From the NCBI RefSeq assembly GCF_012489685.1, contig NC_080042.1:42398066-42462065 (forward strand): a stretch of 64,000 nucleotides of DNA. The letters run 5' to 3'. The position numbers were made by a program, and so were the translations under genes. The stretch comes from Lotus japonicus (lineage: Eukaryota > Streptophyta > Magnoliopsida > Fabales > Fabaceae). Positions 10,464-22,040 of the stretch are shown one piece after another. The notes below the pieces were generated by a model. It ran no database searches. It was not told the DNA's origin and saw only the letters and a list, made by a program, of their open reading frames with translations. Position 1 is the first letter of the stretch; each line of letters starts with the position of its first letter.

Positions 10464-12006
10464 GTACTTTAAGCTCTATGTCGTCCTGCTCGACCACTCG
10501 TGTCGGTTCTATGTTGGAAATAACATTGGTTGACGCTACGTGCAATTGCACAACCTTAACCACTTGATCCTTTACTTTTGTTCGTCCAAAAATTCTGCTT
10601 AAACTCAGTACACCTCTGGCATTCCAGAGTGAATGTTCAACCTGTCCTCGTGATCTCCACTCATGATTCAAAACTTAACTCGATCGCTCTATAGCTCATA
10701 GACGAACTATTCCCTTGGAATCTACTAGTCCATTAACGTCGATTCCAACTTCGTAACTATCCTCATTCGCACCATGAAATCAATCTTCTACTTAGTCATC
10801 ACTCAAAGTAAAACTCGACGTGAGTCTTAATACCTTGTGCATCGCTAGACCCAGTCCCCTTTTAACCTCCATTCATCAGCACTTATAAGCTAATCATCAT
10901 CTTAATATCTTACAATCCATCGTTGTCATCTCCCCTTTTTCGAGACTTCCCTTACTCGAACCATAAAACCAACCTTCACTTATTCACAACCCACTTTACA
11001 ATCACCTAAAATCCTTAACACTTCCCCCAAATCCGAACTTATTCCCTAGAAGATCAAACCATAGCTGTACCTCAGGAAACTTAACTAGTCATTTTATCAT
11101 CCGATCCCTCAACATTCGGAGGTTTAACTACAATCATTAATGCCAACACCACTAAATCTCTGATTCGAACATGATTTTCACCTCCCAAGGTCAATCTTAA
11201 CCCTTAAATCCTCACTTAACTTAGTGAAATTCACTTGCTAACCCCAGCATGCAATATCGGAATCCATAACCAAGTTCCATTCACTCTTAGACTCTAAGAA
11301 ATTTGTCCACATATAACAACCTCAAGTATTAATCTTGATACTAACTCTTTATTTCCGTAACTAGATCGTCCTCCCATCAATCCGATACTTAGTCTCTCGA
11401 TCAAAACCTGACAAACCTTGAGTCCTACGCACTTAAGACAAGAATTCATAGACTTAAAACCTAAACTTTCACCACGTTTGGACCTCAAATGTCCTTTAAT
11501 TCTTCAATACTTCTTAAATGAATATCCATTTCTTAAACTATAACTCCTCCCCAAGGAAATCAATTACTTAACAAAAACTTTACTTCCCGACTCCACTAAT
11601 CCTCGATCCAATCAAATTAATCTTACCAATCCATCTATCAAAGTCCATTGCCAGTTCTGATTCCGAATATCACCCCCTCAATATTAAGTTGATCAGGCCT
11701 AATACATCGAAGGTGAAGATTTAGAAAAACCCACTGGAACAGTCGATGAGTTCCTAACATCCAGTAGTCACAGAGATCTTGATATTAAATCCTCAATGAT
11801 GCCGCTACGGAACTACACGCTCTCGACATCATACATATACTATCCACACGGAATCTCCCTGAGATTCATCCTTCAGCTTCTAGCTTCTTGTTAAACGCAT
11901 CGGTGCAAAACTACTTTCTAGGCTTAACGTATTATTCTAAACCTCGTGTAACTTCTATAGTTTAAACACGAGCAACGGTCAAATAAAGTATTATTAGGCG
12001 TAATAA
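10464..12006 (-). other. replacement DNA in place of RT/protease in the B family
   Basis: About 1.5 kb that sits where element A has protease, RT and most of RNase H. It has no long frame. Its first 200 bp contain degenerate pol-like pieces: on the minus strand a DHEDRLNIHSGMPEVY-like string recalls the integrase zinc-finger region, and [14 protein letters not shown] recalls the pre-chromodomain linker. They stand in an order not found in an intact pol. Element C begins with the same sequence (63460-64000), so the replacement was fixed in the family before both copies inserted. Confidence 0.7.
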
Positions 12007-12843
12007 CTATAAAGTCAAAGCTCGACAGTAAAGGCAAGTTAGGTGTGTTGCACACGTTACGAGAGTATTGAAGCGTATTATACCGGAATGAGAAAGAATA
12101 GTTAGAAGGTTACCATCGTTATTGCGCTCTCCTCTGACTAGTCGACCAGCTCCCTCGCCGCACGAGATATAGACTCCTCCCCGTGCAGCAGGATGTCTTC
12201 CTCTTACCGTAGGCACAGATGGCTCAACCCTGGTTACATTGCAATCCTTGGCTTGATGCCCCGGGCGATTGCAGTTAAAACATAGAGGTCTCCCGTCTGG
12301 ACACTTGTTAGAGTGGTGCCCCACCTTCTTGCACCTGTAACACGTTACTTGCTTCCTCGCCCCTTTAGATATGGCAGGAAGTTTACCCTTCATCTTGTTG
12401 TCAGACGGTCCCGCTTGGAACGTCCTACAGTTCACGGCCAAATGTCCACGTTGTTTGCACTTGAAGCATTGTGGTCCAGTCACTGAGCACTGAAAGGCGT
12501 AGTGTCCAAGTCTCCCACAACGGTAGCATGTCACAGCCTCCTGGAAATTAGTTGCGGTCGTTAACTTGCGTGATCCTGGGGTAGGGTCTCTTCCCTCGGG
12601 ATGCTGGTATGGCTTCCACTGCCGGTACTCCTGTGGATCTGACCTCACTGGTCCTCCAGCTCCAGCTCGATCCAATCCACTATGCTGGTACTTGGACGCC
12701 TCGATTAGCGGTTGAGGTCGTTCACGTGCAGCCTCCTCAGCGCGTCTGTAAGCGTCCTCAGCAGCCTGATTCATCATTGCCTCAATCATGGTAGCTATTG
12801 CCTTTGCCATCCTGTCAGGGCTTACCATCCTATGCTTAGTCAA
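12007..12843 (-). pseudogene. gag remnant of B: nucleocapsid with four CCHC knuckles, no capsid
   Basis: 278 codons. Residues 1-50 match the start of a chromovirus gag (an Ala/Glu-rich helix). The capsid domain seen in element A is missing. Four CX2CX4HX4C zinc knuckles follow at residues 106-119, 126-139, 168-181 and 188-201, against two in A. After the knuckles comes the protease region, but the usual D-[ST]-G-A catalytic motif is not there: the matching stretch reads ILSHSGIIRFN. The product could in principle bind nucleic acid but not assemble a particle or cut a polyprotein. Position next to the primer binding site supports the assignment. Confidence 0.82.
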
Positions 12844-13024
12844 ACAAACAGTTAGTACTCATCATCGGATAGCATCTAACATACTATACAATATGATCAA
12901 GCAATAACTTCAATCAATTCTAAGCGAGAAATCGCTTGGCAGACAATCAATTTTTTCTCTTTGTAGAGTCACACAACCTAGCACAGAAGACCTATTCCCC
13001 AAAGACTCCCGAAAGACTCGACAA

Positions 13025-13036
13025 GCTCTGATACCA
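13025..13036 (-). other. primer binding site of element B
   Basis: On the minus strand TGGTATCAGAGC follows the 5' LTR by three bases; it complements the 3' end of initiator tRNA-Met, the usual primer of this class. Confidence 0.85.
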
Positions 13037-13487
13037 CAATGTAACACCCCGATTTCGGTGGCGTCACTTTAGTAACCAAAGAAATAACTTAAGCGGAAAA
13101 AGGTGAATTATTTTTTTTTGATAATGTAAGTAAAGACAGAAAGAGATGAAACTCTAAAACGAAGATAACAGAACTAATATACAATATGATTACAGCCCCC
13201 ACTGTAAGTTGTAAACCACGTCACGAGTAAACCTCCAGTGACGGAAAGTAAAAGAGAGTAATGCCCGTAGGCAAAAGTACAAACCAAGGTAAAAATACTG
13301 TGTCCGCAACACTAAACCTCAAAATCTGAGAACAAGTTGGCCCAGCGGCCTAAGAAAAGACCCCCTAAATCCAACCAGCTCTCTGTGATCTCCATAGGAA
13401 ACCACACAAAAAAAAAACTACCGGTAGGAAACTACCCTGTCCCCAAAACTGAAGCATGACGGTCAGAGCATCGACACTACTCCTACA

Positions 13488-13616
13488 CTAATCCCATCTC
13501 GAGTAAGTCGCTCGGTGGCCAGCAGGGTCGACCGCCCCTGAACCGTAGTCCTCCTGATCAAGCTTCTTCAACCTAGTTTCCCCTGAAGGGTGAACCCTCG
13601 TGAACCGGTCCGCCAT
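13488..13616 (-). CDS. truncated LTR ORF (42 aa) in B 5' LTR
   Basis: Same 42-codon frame as at 5613-5741, from ATGGCGGAC to the TAG just after the deletion junction at CTCGAG. See that entry for the comparison. Confidence 0.5.
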   Translation of the reverse strand: MADRFTRVHPSGETRLKKLDQEDYGSGAVDPAGHRATYSRWD

Positions 13617-15060
13617 ACTCAACTGACAATGGCGTAGTCCGCCCAAACACACACAGAAGACGCGAGGGTCAACTCCAAAGAATTATATAAATAATAAAAC
13701 CAGATATATAGGGTAATAATTATTTAGCCTCTCAGGCTTATAAGTTTAGGGATAACATCCTAGGGTTGCATATTTCACAATGAATATAAAAGATCATAAT
13801 AACAAGTAGCATGCCTCAAATAGGATAAACAGGTACCAATCACACTCAGCAGCTAAGTCAGCATGTATGTTGCATGAAATGCAATGTTGGGTAACAAAAT
13901 GCATTCCGGAAGAAGGATGGACACCATCGAGTCAGCCCTAACACCGGCCAAAGTGGGACCATTCCGCTCGGGCGTCTCTTACACCACACAAAAGTAGTCA
14001 GATCAGCAGTGAACCCGTAGGTCTGCCATTCCGTCTGCTACTGAGGACCACCGTAGTGTCCTAAATATGGAAATCCGGGTCTTATGACCATTTTGGAATC
14101 CACCGAGGTCCGGTAATCCGCCGTGTATTAACCTCAAAATGAGTGCATGAATGCAAGTGATTAGCCAAACAACGTCTCCGACCTCACTCGACACGTCGTC
14201 ACGTGTTCTAGCTAACTTATTGTCTCTAAAAAGCCTACCCTAAGGCAAACGTCGATTCTGCGACAAAATGAATTAATCAAAAAGAAGAAGAATGTACTTT
14301 GGAACTCATGGTTCCCGGCTAAACTTTAGATAGCCAATCAATAAACTGCTCATCGAGCGAAAAGGTACCGAAGTACTTGGAAACTTATAGTCTCCGGCTA
14401 AACTTTAGATAGCCAAACATTAAACTGCTCATCGAGCGAAAAGAGTATCAACATACTCGAAAACTTGTAAGTTCCTCAAAACTTGGACTCGACGACACTT
14501 ATCATATCTCCAAGACTAATATTCAGGCTCTAAGCTCTTATCTAAAGTTGTTATCATTGTTCAAGGGGTTTAGAGATTGATTAATGTCTTATGAATTTTC
14601 TTTGAGAAAATAGATTTCGTTTAGTCTTATGATACTTCCTATGAGTTTCAGGGATCCCCTAATCCCAATTAATTTCTGAGAAGGTCTCGATCCATTAAAA
14701 TATAACAAGGTCCGAACTTCGTTCGTCCTTTCAAACTCTCTCAAAATCTCATAAAAATTCGGCATGACTTGCCCGTAATCCTCACTTTCCAGAAACATAG
14801 GCACGAGTGGAATAGCATCAATGAAACAGCTCAACCAATAGGCATAAACAGCATATTCCAACACATCCTAAGTTAACCATGTAGCACATAGCATGTGAAT
14901 CATTTAGCACACAATATCATGGCATCAAGTACTCAACAAGTGCGGCCGAAGCCTCAGAAATCATTTCAGACATTTAGCAATTAGGTGCATAACACATAAA
15001 TCAAGTCGAATTTCATCGACACCTAAAGCATTATTTAGTAATTCAGAGAGTAGCCCTCAC

Positions 15061-15138
15061 CTGTTGGTTTTCCAGCTCGCTCCTTGGACTTTCCTTCACA
15101 ATCTTCCTCCTCAAGTCCTCCGAATTCCTCAAACGAAC
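15061..15138 (-). other. candidate 78-nt exon in B 5' LTR
   Basis: Same as 7186-7263, flanked by AG and GTGAG on the minus strand. Confidence 0.55.
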
Positions 15139-15941
15139 CTTAAAGCAATTTCACAGAAATCAATCACAATGAGTCAGAAACTCAGCAAACAATAAGTCCT
15201 AGGGTCACACGGAACACTACAACTCCGTGGTACGACAATCTAACGCGTTAGGACAAGTTTTCGAAAAAGTCGGATTTCCTCCCCCCTTGGTATAGCTCTC
15301 GGCCACTTTCCTTAATTGGGAGGGTCGATTTTTCTTCGATCAAACTTGGTTCCTAGGTTAACATAAGCCGTAACTAAGACGGTTCTAGGCTCGGAAAAAT
15401 TTTCGGATCGAAAACTGATATAGGGGCAGTTTGGTCATTATTTTTAGCTCAGAATTTCAAAATTGGATTTTTGAAAAACAAATTGGATGGGGACGTCCAA
15501 AACGACGTTTATGACGACAAATCCTACTAGCACTAAGCCAAGTCGATAGATTAGAGCGTAAAGGTTGCGACTTTGCCGAAAAATGGGTATTTAGGGTAGA
15601 AATTGATCCCGGCGGCATTTCGTCGACATTTGACAAAATCTAATCCGCAGAACACGCTCAGGAGCATGCAGGGAAGAAGTTTAGACGCTGAAATCAGCTG
15701 ATTTGAACAGTTTTTCAAAAACCTCAAAATTTTGAACTCAGAAAGTCGCAGGAGAAATGGACAGAAACGACGATTCGAAGGAGAGTATAGATTACCTACC
15801 TCGAGGTCTTCGATTAGTGACGATCGGTGAAGCAAACGGGCAAGAAACGACGAAGATCCGGATCTCTCTCTCTCTCTAGGAACTCGCGGTTTTGGGGGTG
15901 GGGAAAATGGGTTTTTTTTGCAAAAAATCTAATTTTTCAAG

Positions 15942-15951
15942 CTATTTATAG
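15942..15951 (-). promoter_or_regulatory. TATA box of element B 5' LTR
   Basis: CTATAAATAG on the minus strand, the 5' LTR copy and so the one that would drive B. A purine/CT-rich leader and a donor-like GAG/GTAGGT (about 15800) follow. Confidence 0.55.
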
Positions 15952-16624
15952 GTTTTGGAAAAAACGGAAAAATGATTTTTTTTGCGATTCCGATTTTTCC
16001 TGCGCGTTCCTCTGCGCATTCTAAGATAGGTTCTGGCGACAGAATTCCAGAACTCAAAACAGGATTCTTGGAATTAAACCAAAAGATCCAAAATCGGCAT
16101 AAGTCGGTGTAAGTCGGTTTATCCCGAAAAACTACTTTTTGCAGTGATCGTCGGATGAGAAAACTTCCTTCTGAAGAAAGATTAGGAATGACGAGAGAAA
16201 TAGGGGTACGCGGGTGGAATCTTCATTTGCAGCTCCCAATAGAAAAAGTCTTCATCGTCTGTCGATCTTAGGTTTCTCGAACTATCAGGGATTCTGTTTC
16301 GGCAAACTTCCGAGAATTGGAATTTGACGTTCGTACTTTCCAGAATTTCGCATCGAAATAATTGTTTAAGGACGGAAAAGAGAAGTTCTAACATTTCTCT
16401 GAGGATTTTTGGAATTAGTTTCCATCGTGTCCTAAAGCGTAAATTAACTATTCACTAATACCTTTGACCTAGGATTAGGCGTATGTTAGTCGTGCTATAA
16501 CTCTTTCGGTTTTTCGATAAATTCTTGGACTTTTCCTGAACCTTTTTCCTTCCCAAATTTATCTTAATCAAATAACTCTTTTATTTTATTCACTTATCCA
16601 AAGCGTTAAAACTTGGGCCTTACA

Positions 16625-17374
16625 CCAGGAGTACACTGCGGACCAGGATTAGGAGCACCGCCACCACCGTCATCTTCGGATGATGAGGACCCCTCAAAGG
16701 AGGAGCCTGTGGGAGTGCATTCTTTAGAGTCCAGCACACCCACCGTTGCTATCATTGATGATCATGGTTCGGGCCCAAAGCCCGTGAGTCCAGCACCGGA
16801 GCGCATCGCGGTTGCGAGGGGAGGACAGATAGTGTTTATAGACTTGGTCGTTCTGGATTCAGATTCAGACGACGATCATGCTAGCATGTAGGTTTTAGTT
16901 CTGGTGTGAGCTCCTCGAGATAGGATTAGTGTAGGAGTAGAGTCTTAGCTCTGAACATCATTTGTTACTTGGGGACAGGGTAGTTTCCCACCTATAGCTT
17001 TTTGTGTGGTTTCTTTACGGGAATCACAAAGAGTTGGTTGGACTTAGGAGGTCTTGTTTTCAGGCCGATTGGGCTAACTTATTCTCGTTTTTGAGGTTTG
17101 TGTCGAGGACACTTAACCTTTACTTTCAGTTTGTATATTTTGCCTACGAGCGTTACACTTTTCTTCTTTCCGTCACTGGAGGTTACTCGTGACGAGGTTG
17201 CTACTTACAGCGGGGGCTGTTATATATATTGTATATTAGTTCTGTTGTCTTTCGCATTGGGTTTTATTTCTTTCAGTCTTGTTTACATTTTCGACGAAAA
17301 AAAATATTCACGTTTTTCCTCATTAAGTTTATTTTTGGTTACTAAAGTGACGCCACCGAAATCGGGGTGTTACA
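16625..17374 (+). repeat. 5' LTR of element A, second part
   Basis: Resumes with the second copy of CCAGG (16625-16629) and continues collinear with 25341-26085, ending GGGGTGTTACA. It carries the C-terminal part of the LTR ORF up to the stop after DHASM (16891) and about 480 bp of 3' LTR sequence. Confidence 0.92.
16630..16891 (+). pseudogene. LTR ORF of element A 5' LTR, C-terminal part
   Basis: Continues the frame cut at 5165. It encodes GAPPPPSSSDDE, a Ser/Thr-rich linker and the tail IVFIDLVVLDSDSDDD, a hydrophobic core followed by acidic residues. It ends at TAG. Intact counterpart: 25102-25602. Confidence 0.75.
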
Positions 17375-17377
17375 TTG

Positions 17378-17389
17378 TGGTATTAGAGC
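17378..17389 (+). other. primer binding site of element A
   Basis: TGGTATTAGAGC, three bases after the LTR end. It differs at one position from the initiator tRNA-Met complement present in B, a C-to-T type change. Confidence 0.8.
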
Positions 17390-17585
17390 ACGGTTGAGTC
17401 TTTCGGGAGTTGTTGGGGAATAGGTCTTCTGTGCTAGGTTGTGTGACTCTGCAAAGAGTGAAAATTGATTGTCTGCAAGCGATTTTTCGCTTAGAATTGA
17501 TTGAAGTTATTGCTTAATTATATTGTATAGTTTGCTAGATCCTATCTTATGATAAGTACTAACTGTTTGTTTCACTTAACAGAAC

Positions 17586-18958
17586 ATGGTGAATACTAAC
17601 CAGTTAGCTGAGATGATGGCCACTATGACCCAAGCTGTGACAACGCAAGCAAACGATAATGCTATGAGGCGTGCTGCTGAAGAAGCACGTGATCAGCATC
17701 AACGCCAGAGGGAAGTAACTCTTGACCAGAACAAAGGCCTGAATGATTTCAGGAGGCAAAATCCACCAAAGTTCTCGGGTGGTACTGACCCAGACAAAGC
17801 GGATCTCTGGATCCAGGAGGTTGAGAAGATATTCGGCGTTCTGCAGACTGTTGAGGGTGCCAAAGTGGGCATGGCGACTTATCTACTGCTCGGTGATGCT
17901 GAGTACTGGTGGAAGGGCACCAGGGGGATCATGGAAGCCAACCATGAAGAGATCAACTGGAATCTTTCCGGACCGCGTTCTTGGAAAAGTATTTTCCAAC
18001 AAGTGCCCGGGATGAGCGGGAGGCACAGTTTCTGACACTCCGTCAAGGAGGTATGTCTGTACCAGAATTTGCTTCGAAGCTGGAGTCTTTGGCGAAGCAT
18101 TTTCAATTCTTTAATGATCATGTCGATGAGCGCTACATGTGCAAGCGTTTTGTTAATGGACTGAGGCCTGATATTGAGGACTCAGTGAGGCCTCTAGGAA
18201 TCATGCGTTTCTAGTCCTTGATTGAGAAAGCCACGGAAGTGGAACTGATGAAGAACCGGAGGATGAACCGTGCTGGAACTGGAGGGCCGATGAGGTCGGG
18301 CTCTCAAAACTTTCAAGGCAGAGGGAAAATTCAGAACCGGAGGCCGTATCAACGTCCTGCTGGGAGAGGGTTTGCTTCAGGATCTTACAGACCCATGACG
18401 GGTGCTGCTAGTGGTTCTGGAGATCAGACTCAGAACAGGGAGTTGACTTGCTTCAAGTGTGGGAAGCCGAGGCATTTTGCTCGTGCTTGTCCCGACACGA
18501 GACCCCAATGCTTCAATTGTAACAAATTGGGGCATACTGCTGCACAGTGCAGGGCACCCAAGACGGAACCAACCGTCAACACCGCTCGTGGAAAGCGTCC
18601 TGCTGCAAAGGCGAGAGTCTACACCATGGATGGTGAAGATGCTGAAGGGGTCGATGGGCTGATTAGAGGAGACTGCGAGATTGACGATAATCTCCTATCC
18701 GTACTTTTTGATTTCGGTGCAACGCATTCATTTATCTCTAGAGAATGTGCGACCAGATTAAGACTTCCTATTACTGCTTTGAGCTTCGATCTTATAGTTA
18801 CCACTCCTGCCAAGACTCTACTTGCTAACACGACATGTATGTACTGTCCGATAACATATAACAATAGAGTCTACCATGCTAACCTAGTATGCCTAACTCT
18901 TAAGAACCTAGATGTTATCCTAGGAATGGAATGGTTGTCCCACTATCATTGTCTTTAG
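17586..18958 (+). pseudogene. gag-protease region of element A (broken)
   Basis: Begins at ATG 17586 with an Ala/Arg/Gln-rich helix, then the capsid region (NPPKFSGG, about 17756; ADLWIQEVEKIF, about 17800) and a basic linker. Two CCHC knuckles follow (CFKCGKPRHFARAC at 18449 and CFNCNKLGHTAAQC at 18509). The aspartic protease follows with catalytic-loop sequence LFDFGATHSF, where most relatives have Ser or Thr after the Asp, and ILGMEW near the end. Breaks: a one-base loss near 17964 ends the first frame at 18035, a TAG lies at about 18212-18214 and another at 18956-18958. An intact gag would give the particle shell and package RNA; this copy cannot. Confidence 0.9.
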
Positions 18959-18976
18959 GACTGCAACCGAAAGAGA

Positions 18977-21900
18977 GTGGTATTTCCTGATTCGGATCTT
19001 TCCGAGTATCTATCTGCCAATCACATTAGCGTCTCTTTGAACGAGGGATCTCAAGAGTATTCCGTTTTGCTGAGCTTGGAGAGTAAAGGGAATCCAGAAG
19101 TTTATAATATTTCAGTGGTGAGAGACTTCACGGATGTTTTTCCTGGCGATGTACCTAGATTGCCGCCTGTACGCGACATTGAGTTTGCTATTGACATCGT
19201 ACCGGGAACAGGGCCGATTTCGATTGCACCATATCGTATGGCACCTGCGGAGCTAGTGGAATTGAAGTCCCAACTAGAAGATCTTTTGTCGAAGGGATTT
19301 ATCCGACCAAGCGTTTCACCTTGGGGAGCGCCAGTCTTGTTGGTGAAGAAGAAGGACGGGAAATCGAGATTGTGTGTCGACTACCGACAACTGAACAAGG
19401 TAACCGTCAAGAATAGGTATCCGTTACCTAGAATTGATGATTTGATGGATCAACTGCGAGGAGCTGCGATATTCTCAAAGATCGATTTGAAGTCGGGTTA
19501 TCATCAAATCAGGGTCAAGACTGAGGATATCCAGAAGACGGCATTCAGAACCCGTTATGGACACTATGAGTACTTAGTGATGCCATTTGGGGTGACAAAT
19601 GCACCTGCCATATTCATGGATTACATGAATAGGACTTTCCATACATTCTTGGATCGATTCGTCGTGGTGTTTATCGACGATATTCTGATCTACTCAAAGA
19701 ATGCTGAGGACCATGAGGGGCACTTGCGACAAGTCTTACAAGTGCAGAGGGAGAAGGAGTTGTACGCCAATCCTTCTAAGTGCGAATTTTGGCTCGAAGA
19801 GGTAAAATTCTTAGGCCATGTGATCTCTAAGGAGGGTATAGCTGTGGATCCAGCAAAGATAGAGACCGTATTGTCATGGGAACGGCCGAGAACAGTGACT
19901 GAGATCAGGAGTTTCGTTGGTTTGGCGGGATATTATCGTCGTTTCATCGAAAATTTCGCCAAGATTGTTGGACCATTGACACAACTTACGAGGAAGGATC
20001 AACCTTTTGCATGGACCGAAGCGTGCGAAACTAGTTTTCAGACGATGAAGGAACGTTTGACGACGTCACCTGTACTCGTTCTACCGCAACCAGAGGAACC
20101 TTATGAGGTGTATTGTGACGCTTCGCATCAAGGTTTGGGATGTGTGTTGATGCAACATCGGAAGGTAGTTGCTTATGCTTCAAGACAACTGAAGGTTCAT
20201 GAGAAAAATTATCCAACTCATGACTTAGAGCTAGCTGCCATCGTATTTGCGCTGAAGATTTGGAGACATCACTTATATGGATGCAATTTCACCATATTCA
20301 GTGATCATAAGAGCTTGAAGTACTTGTTTGAGCAGAAGGAGCTGAACATGAGACAACGTCGGTGGATGGAATTCCTCAAAGATTATGAGTTTACTCTACA
20401 ATATCATCCTGGAAAGGCGAATGTTGTCGCTGATGCCTTGAGCAGGAAGATGCACATCTCGTCAATGATGGTTAAAGAGCTGCAACTGCTGGAACAATTT
20501 CGAGATTTGAGCTTGGAAGTGAGATTATCCGAGGGAGAACTGAAGTTCGGAATGATCAGAATTACCAATGGATTGATGGAAGAAATCCGAGACCAACAGT
20601 TACAAGATGAGTTTCTGCTCGGGAAAAAGAATTTGGTAAGTCAAGGTAAAGACCCGGAATTCAAGGTAGGAAGTGACAATATCCTACGGTGTAAGGATAG
20701 GGTTTGCGTACCTAACAACCCTGACCTGAGGAGGTTGATTATGGATGAAGGTCACAAGAGCAAGTTGAGCATTCATCCTGGAATGAAAAAGATGTATTAG
20801 GACTTGAAGGTAAATTTTTGGTGGCCAGGAATGAAAAGACAAGTTGCTGAGTATGTAGCTGCATGTTTGACATGTCAGAAGGCAAAGGTGGAACATCAGA
20901 AATCTTCAGGTATGCTACAAAGCTTAGATGTACCAGAATGGAAATGAGATAGCATATCAATGGATTTCGTCGTGGCTTTGCCAAGAACTCAAAAGGGATA
21001 TGATTCTATTTGGGTAATAGTGGATCGATTGACTAAGTCGGCTCATTTTATACCTGTGAGGACTACGTACAACGTGGAGAAACTATCAGAGATATATATA
21101 GCTGAGATTGTACGACTTCATGGGGTACCGACCAGTATTGTTTCCGATCGAGATCCAAAGTTTACCTCACATTTTTGGGGAGCTCTTCAAGAGGCTTTGG
21201 GAACGAGGCTGAGACTAAGTTCTGCTTATCATCCACAGACTGATGGACAGACTGAGAGAACTATCCAATCATTGGAGGATTTGCTACGAGCTTGCATGTT
21301 AGATAACAAGGGCAGTTGGGATAACTTATTGCCATTGATTGAGTTCACATACAACAACAGTTTTCATACCAGCATAGGTATGGCACCGTATGAGGCTTTG
21401 TATGGCCACAAGTGTAGGACACCTTTGTGTTGGTATCAAAATGGAGAGAATCTATTAGTAGGACCAGAACTTCTGCAACAAACAACCGAGAAGATCAAGC
21501 AGATCAGAGAGAAAATGAAGACTTCTCAAAGTAGACAGAAGAGTTATGCAGATCAAAGGCGCAGAACTCTGGAATTCGAAGAAGGAGACCATGTGTTTCT
21601 GAGAGTTACTCAGACTACGGGAGTTGGTCGAGCAATCAAGTCAAAGAAGTTTACGCCCAAGTTCATTGGACCTTATCAGATCACTCGTCGAATAGGACCA
21701 GTCGCTTATCAGATTGCACTACCTCCATTTCTATCGAACATTCATGACGTATTCCACGTGTCACAATTGAGGAAATATATTGCGGATCCGACACATGTTA
21801 TTGAGCTGGATGACATTGAGCTGAAGGATGATCTGTCTTTCGAGACACCGCCAATTAGCATTGGTGACACCAGGATAAAGCAGTTGAGGGGAAAAGAGAT

Positions 21901-22003
21901 CGAGTTAGTGAAAGTCATTTGGAATAAAGACACCGGTGATGCGACATGAGAGCTGAAGGAGAAGATTCAAGAACAGTATCCAGAACTTTTTACTGACCCT
22001 TAA
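18977..22003 (+). pseudogene. pol of element A: RT, RNase H, integrase, chromodomain (broken by stops)
   Basis: The first open part (18977-20800, 607 codons) holds RT with Asp at residue 170 (KIDLKSGYH) and FIDD at 232-235, then RNase H with its acidic residues in place (CDASH 380-384, LELA 417-420, SDHKSL 442-447, ADALSR 485-490). Integrase starts with the HHCC zinc finger but is cut by TAG at 20798-20800 and TGA at 20945-20947. The core is open again from 20960 (MDFV, SDRDP, then the Glu of QTERT), followed by GPYQITRR and a chromodomain-like end. A TGA at 21947-21949 falls inside the chromodomain. Reading ends at TAA 22001-22003. These domains would copy and insert the element; the chromodomain would steer integration to heterochromatin. 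Confidence 0.93.
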
Positions 22004-22023
22004 GTTTCGAGGTCGAAACTTTC

Positions 22024-22040
22024 TTTTTGGAGGGTAGTAA
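22024..22040 (+). other. polypurine tract of element A
   Basis: TTTTTGGAGGGTAGTAA immediately before the 3' LTR, shared with B and C. Confidence 0.8.

Larger units (their letters stand above)
5166..16624 (-). mobile_element. element B: non-autonomous chromovirus, minus strand, inserted in A
   Basis: Flanked by perfect 5-bp target duplications CCAGG (5161-5165 and 16625-16629); the uninterrupted site is visible in the 3' LTR of A near 25336-25340. LTRs are 5166-8747 and 13040-16624 (3,582 and 3,585 bp), with only a handful of substitutions seen between them, so the insertion is recent. Internal DNA is only 4.3 kb. It contains a gag remnant without capsid, no protease active site, no RT, the end of RNase H and a broken integrase-chromodomain. 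Element C shares this defective layout, so B belongs to a propagated non-autonomous family rather than being a private wreck. Confidence 0.92.
13040..16624 (-). repeat. 5' LTR of element B
   Basis: Nearly identical to 5166-8747. I noted about five substitutions (for example near 14763, 14872, 15034, 15501 and 16206) plus homopolymer length changes. TATA-like box at 15942-15951, the 78-nt segment at 15061-15138, a truncated LTR ORF at 13488-13616. Confidence 0.92.
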
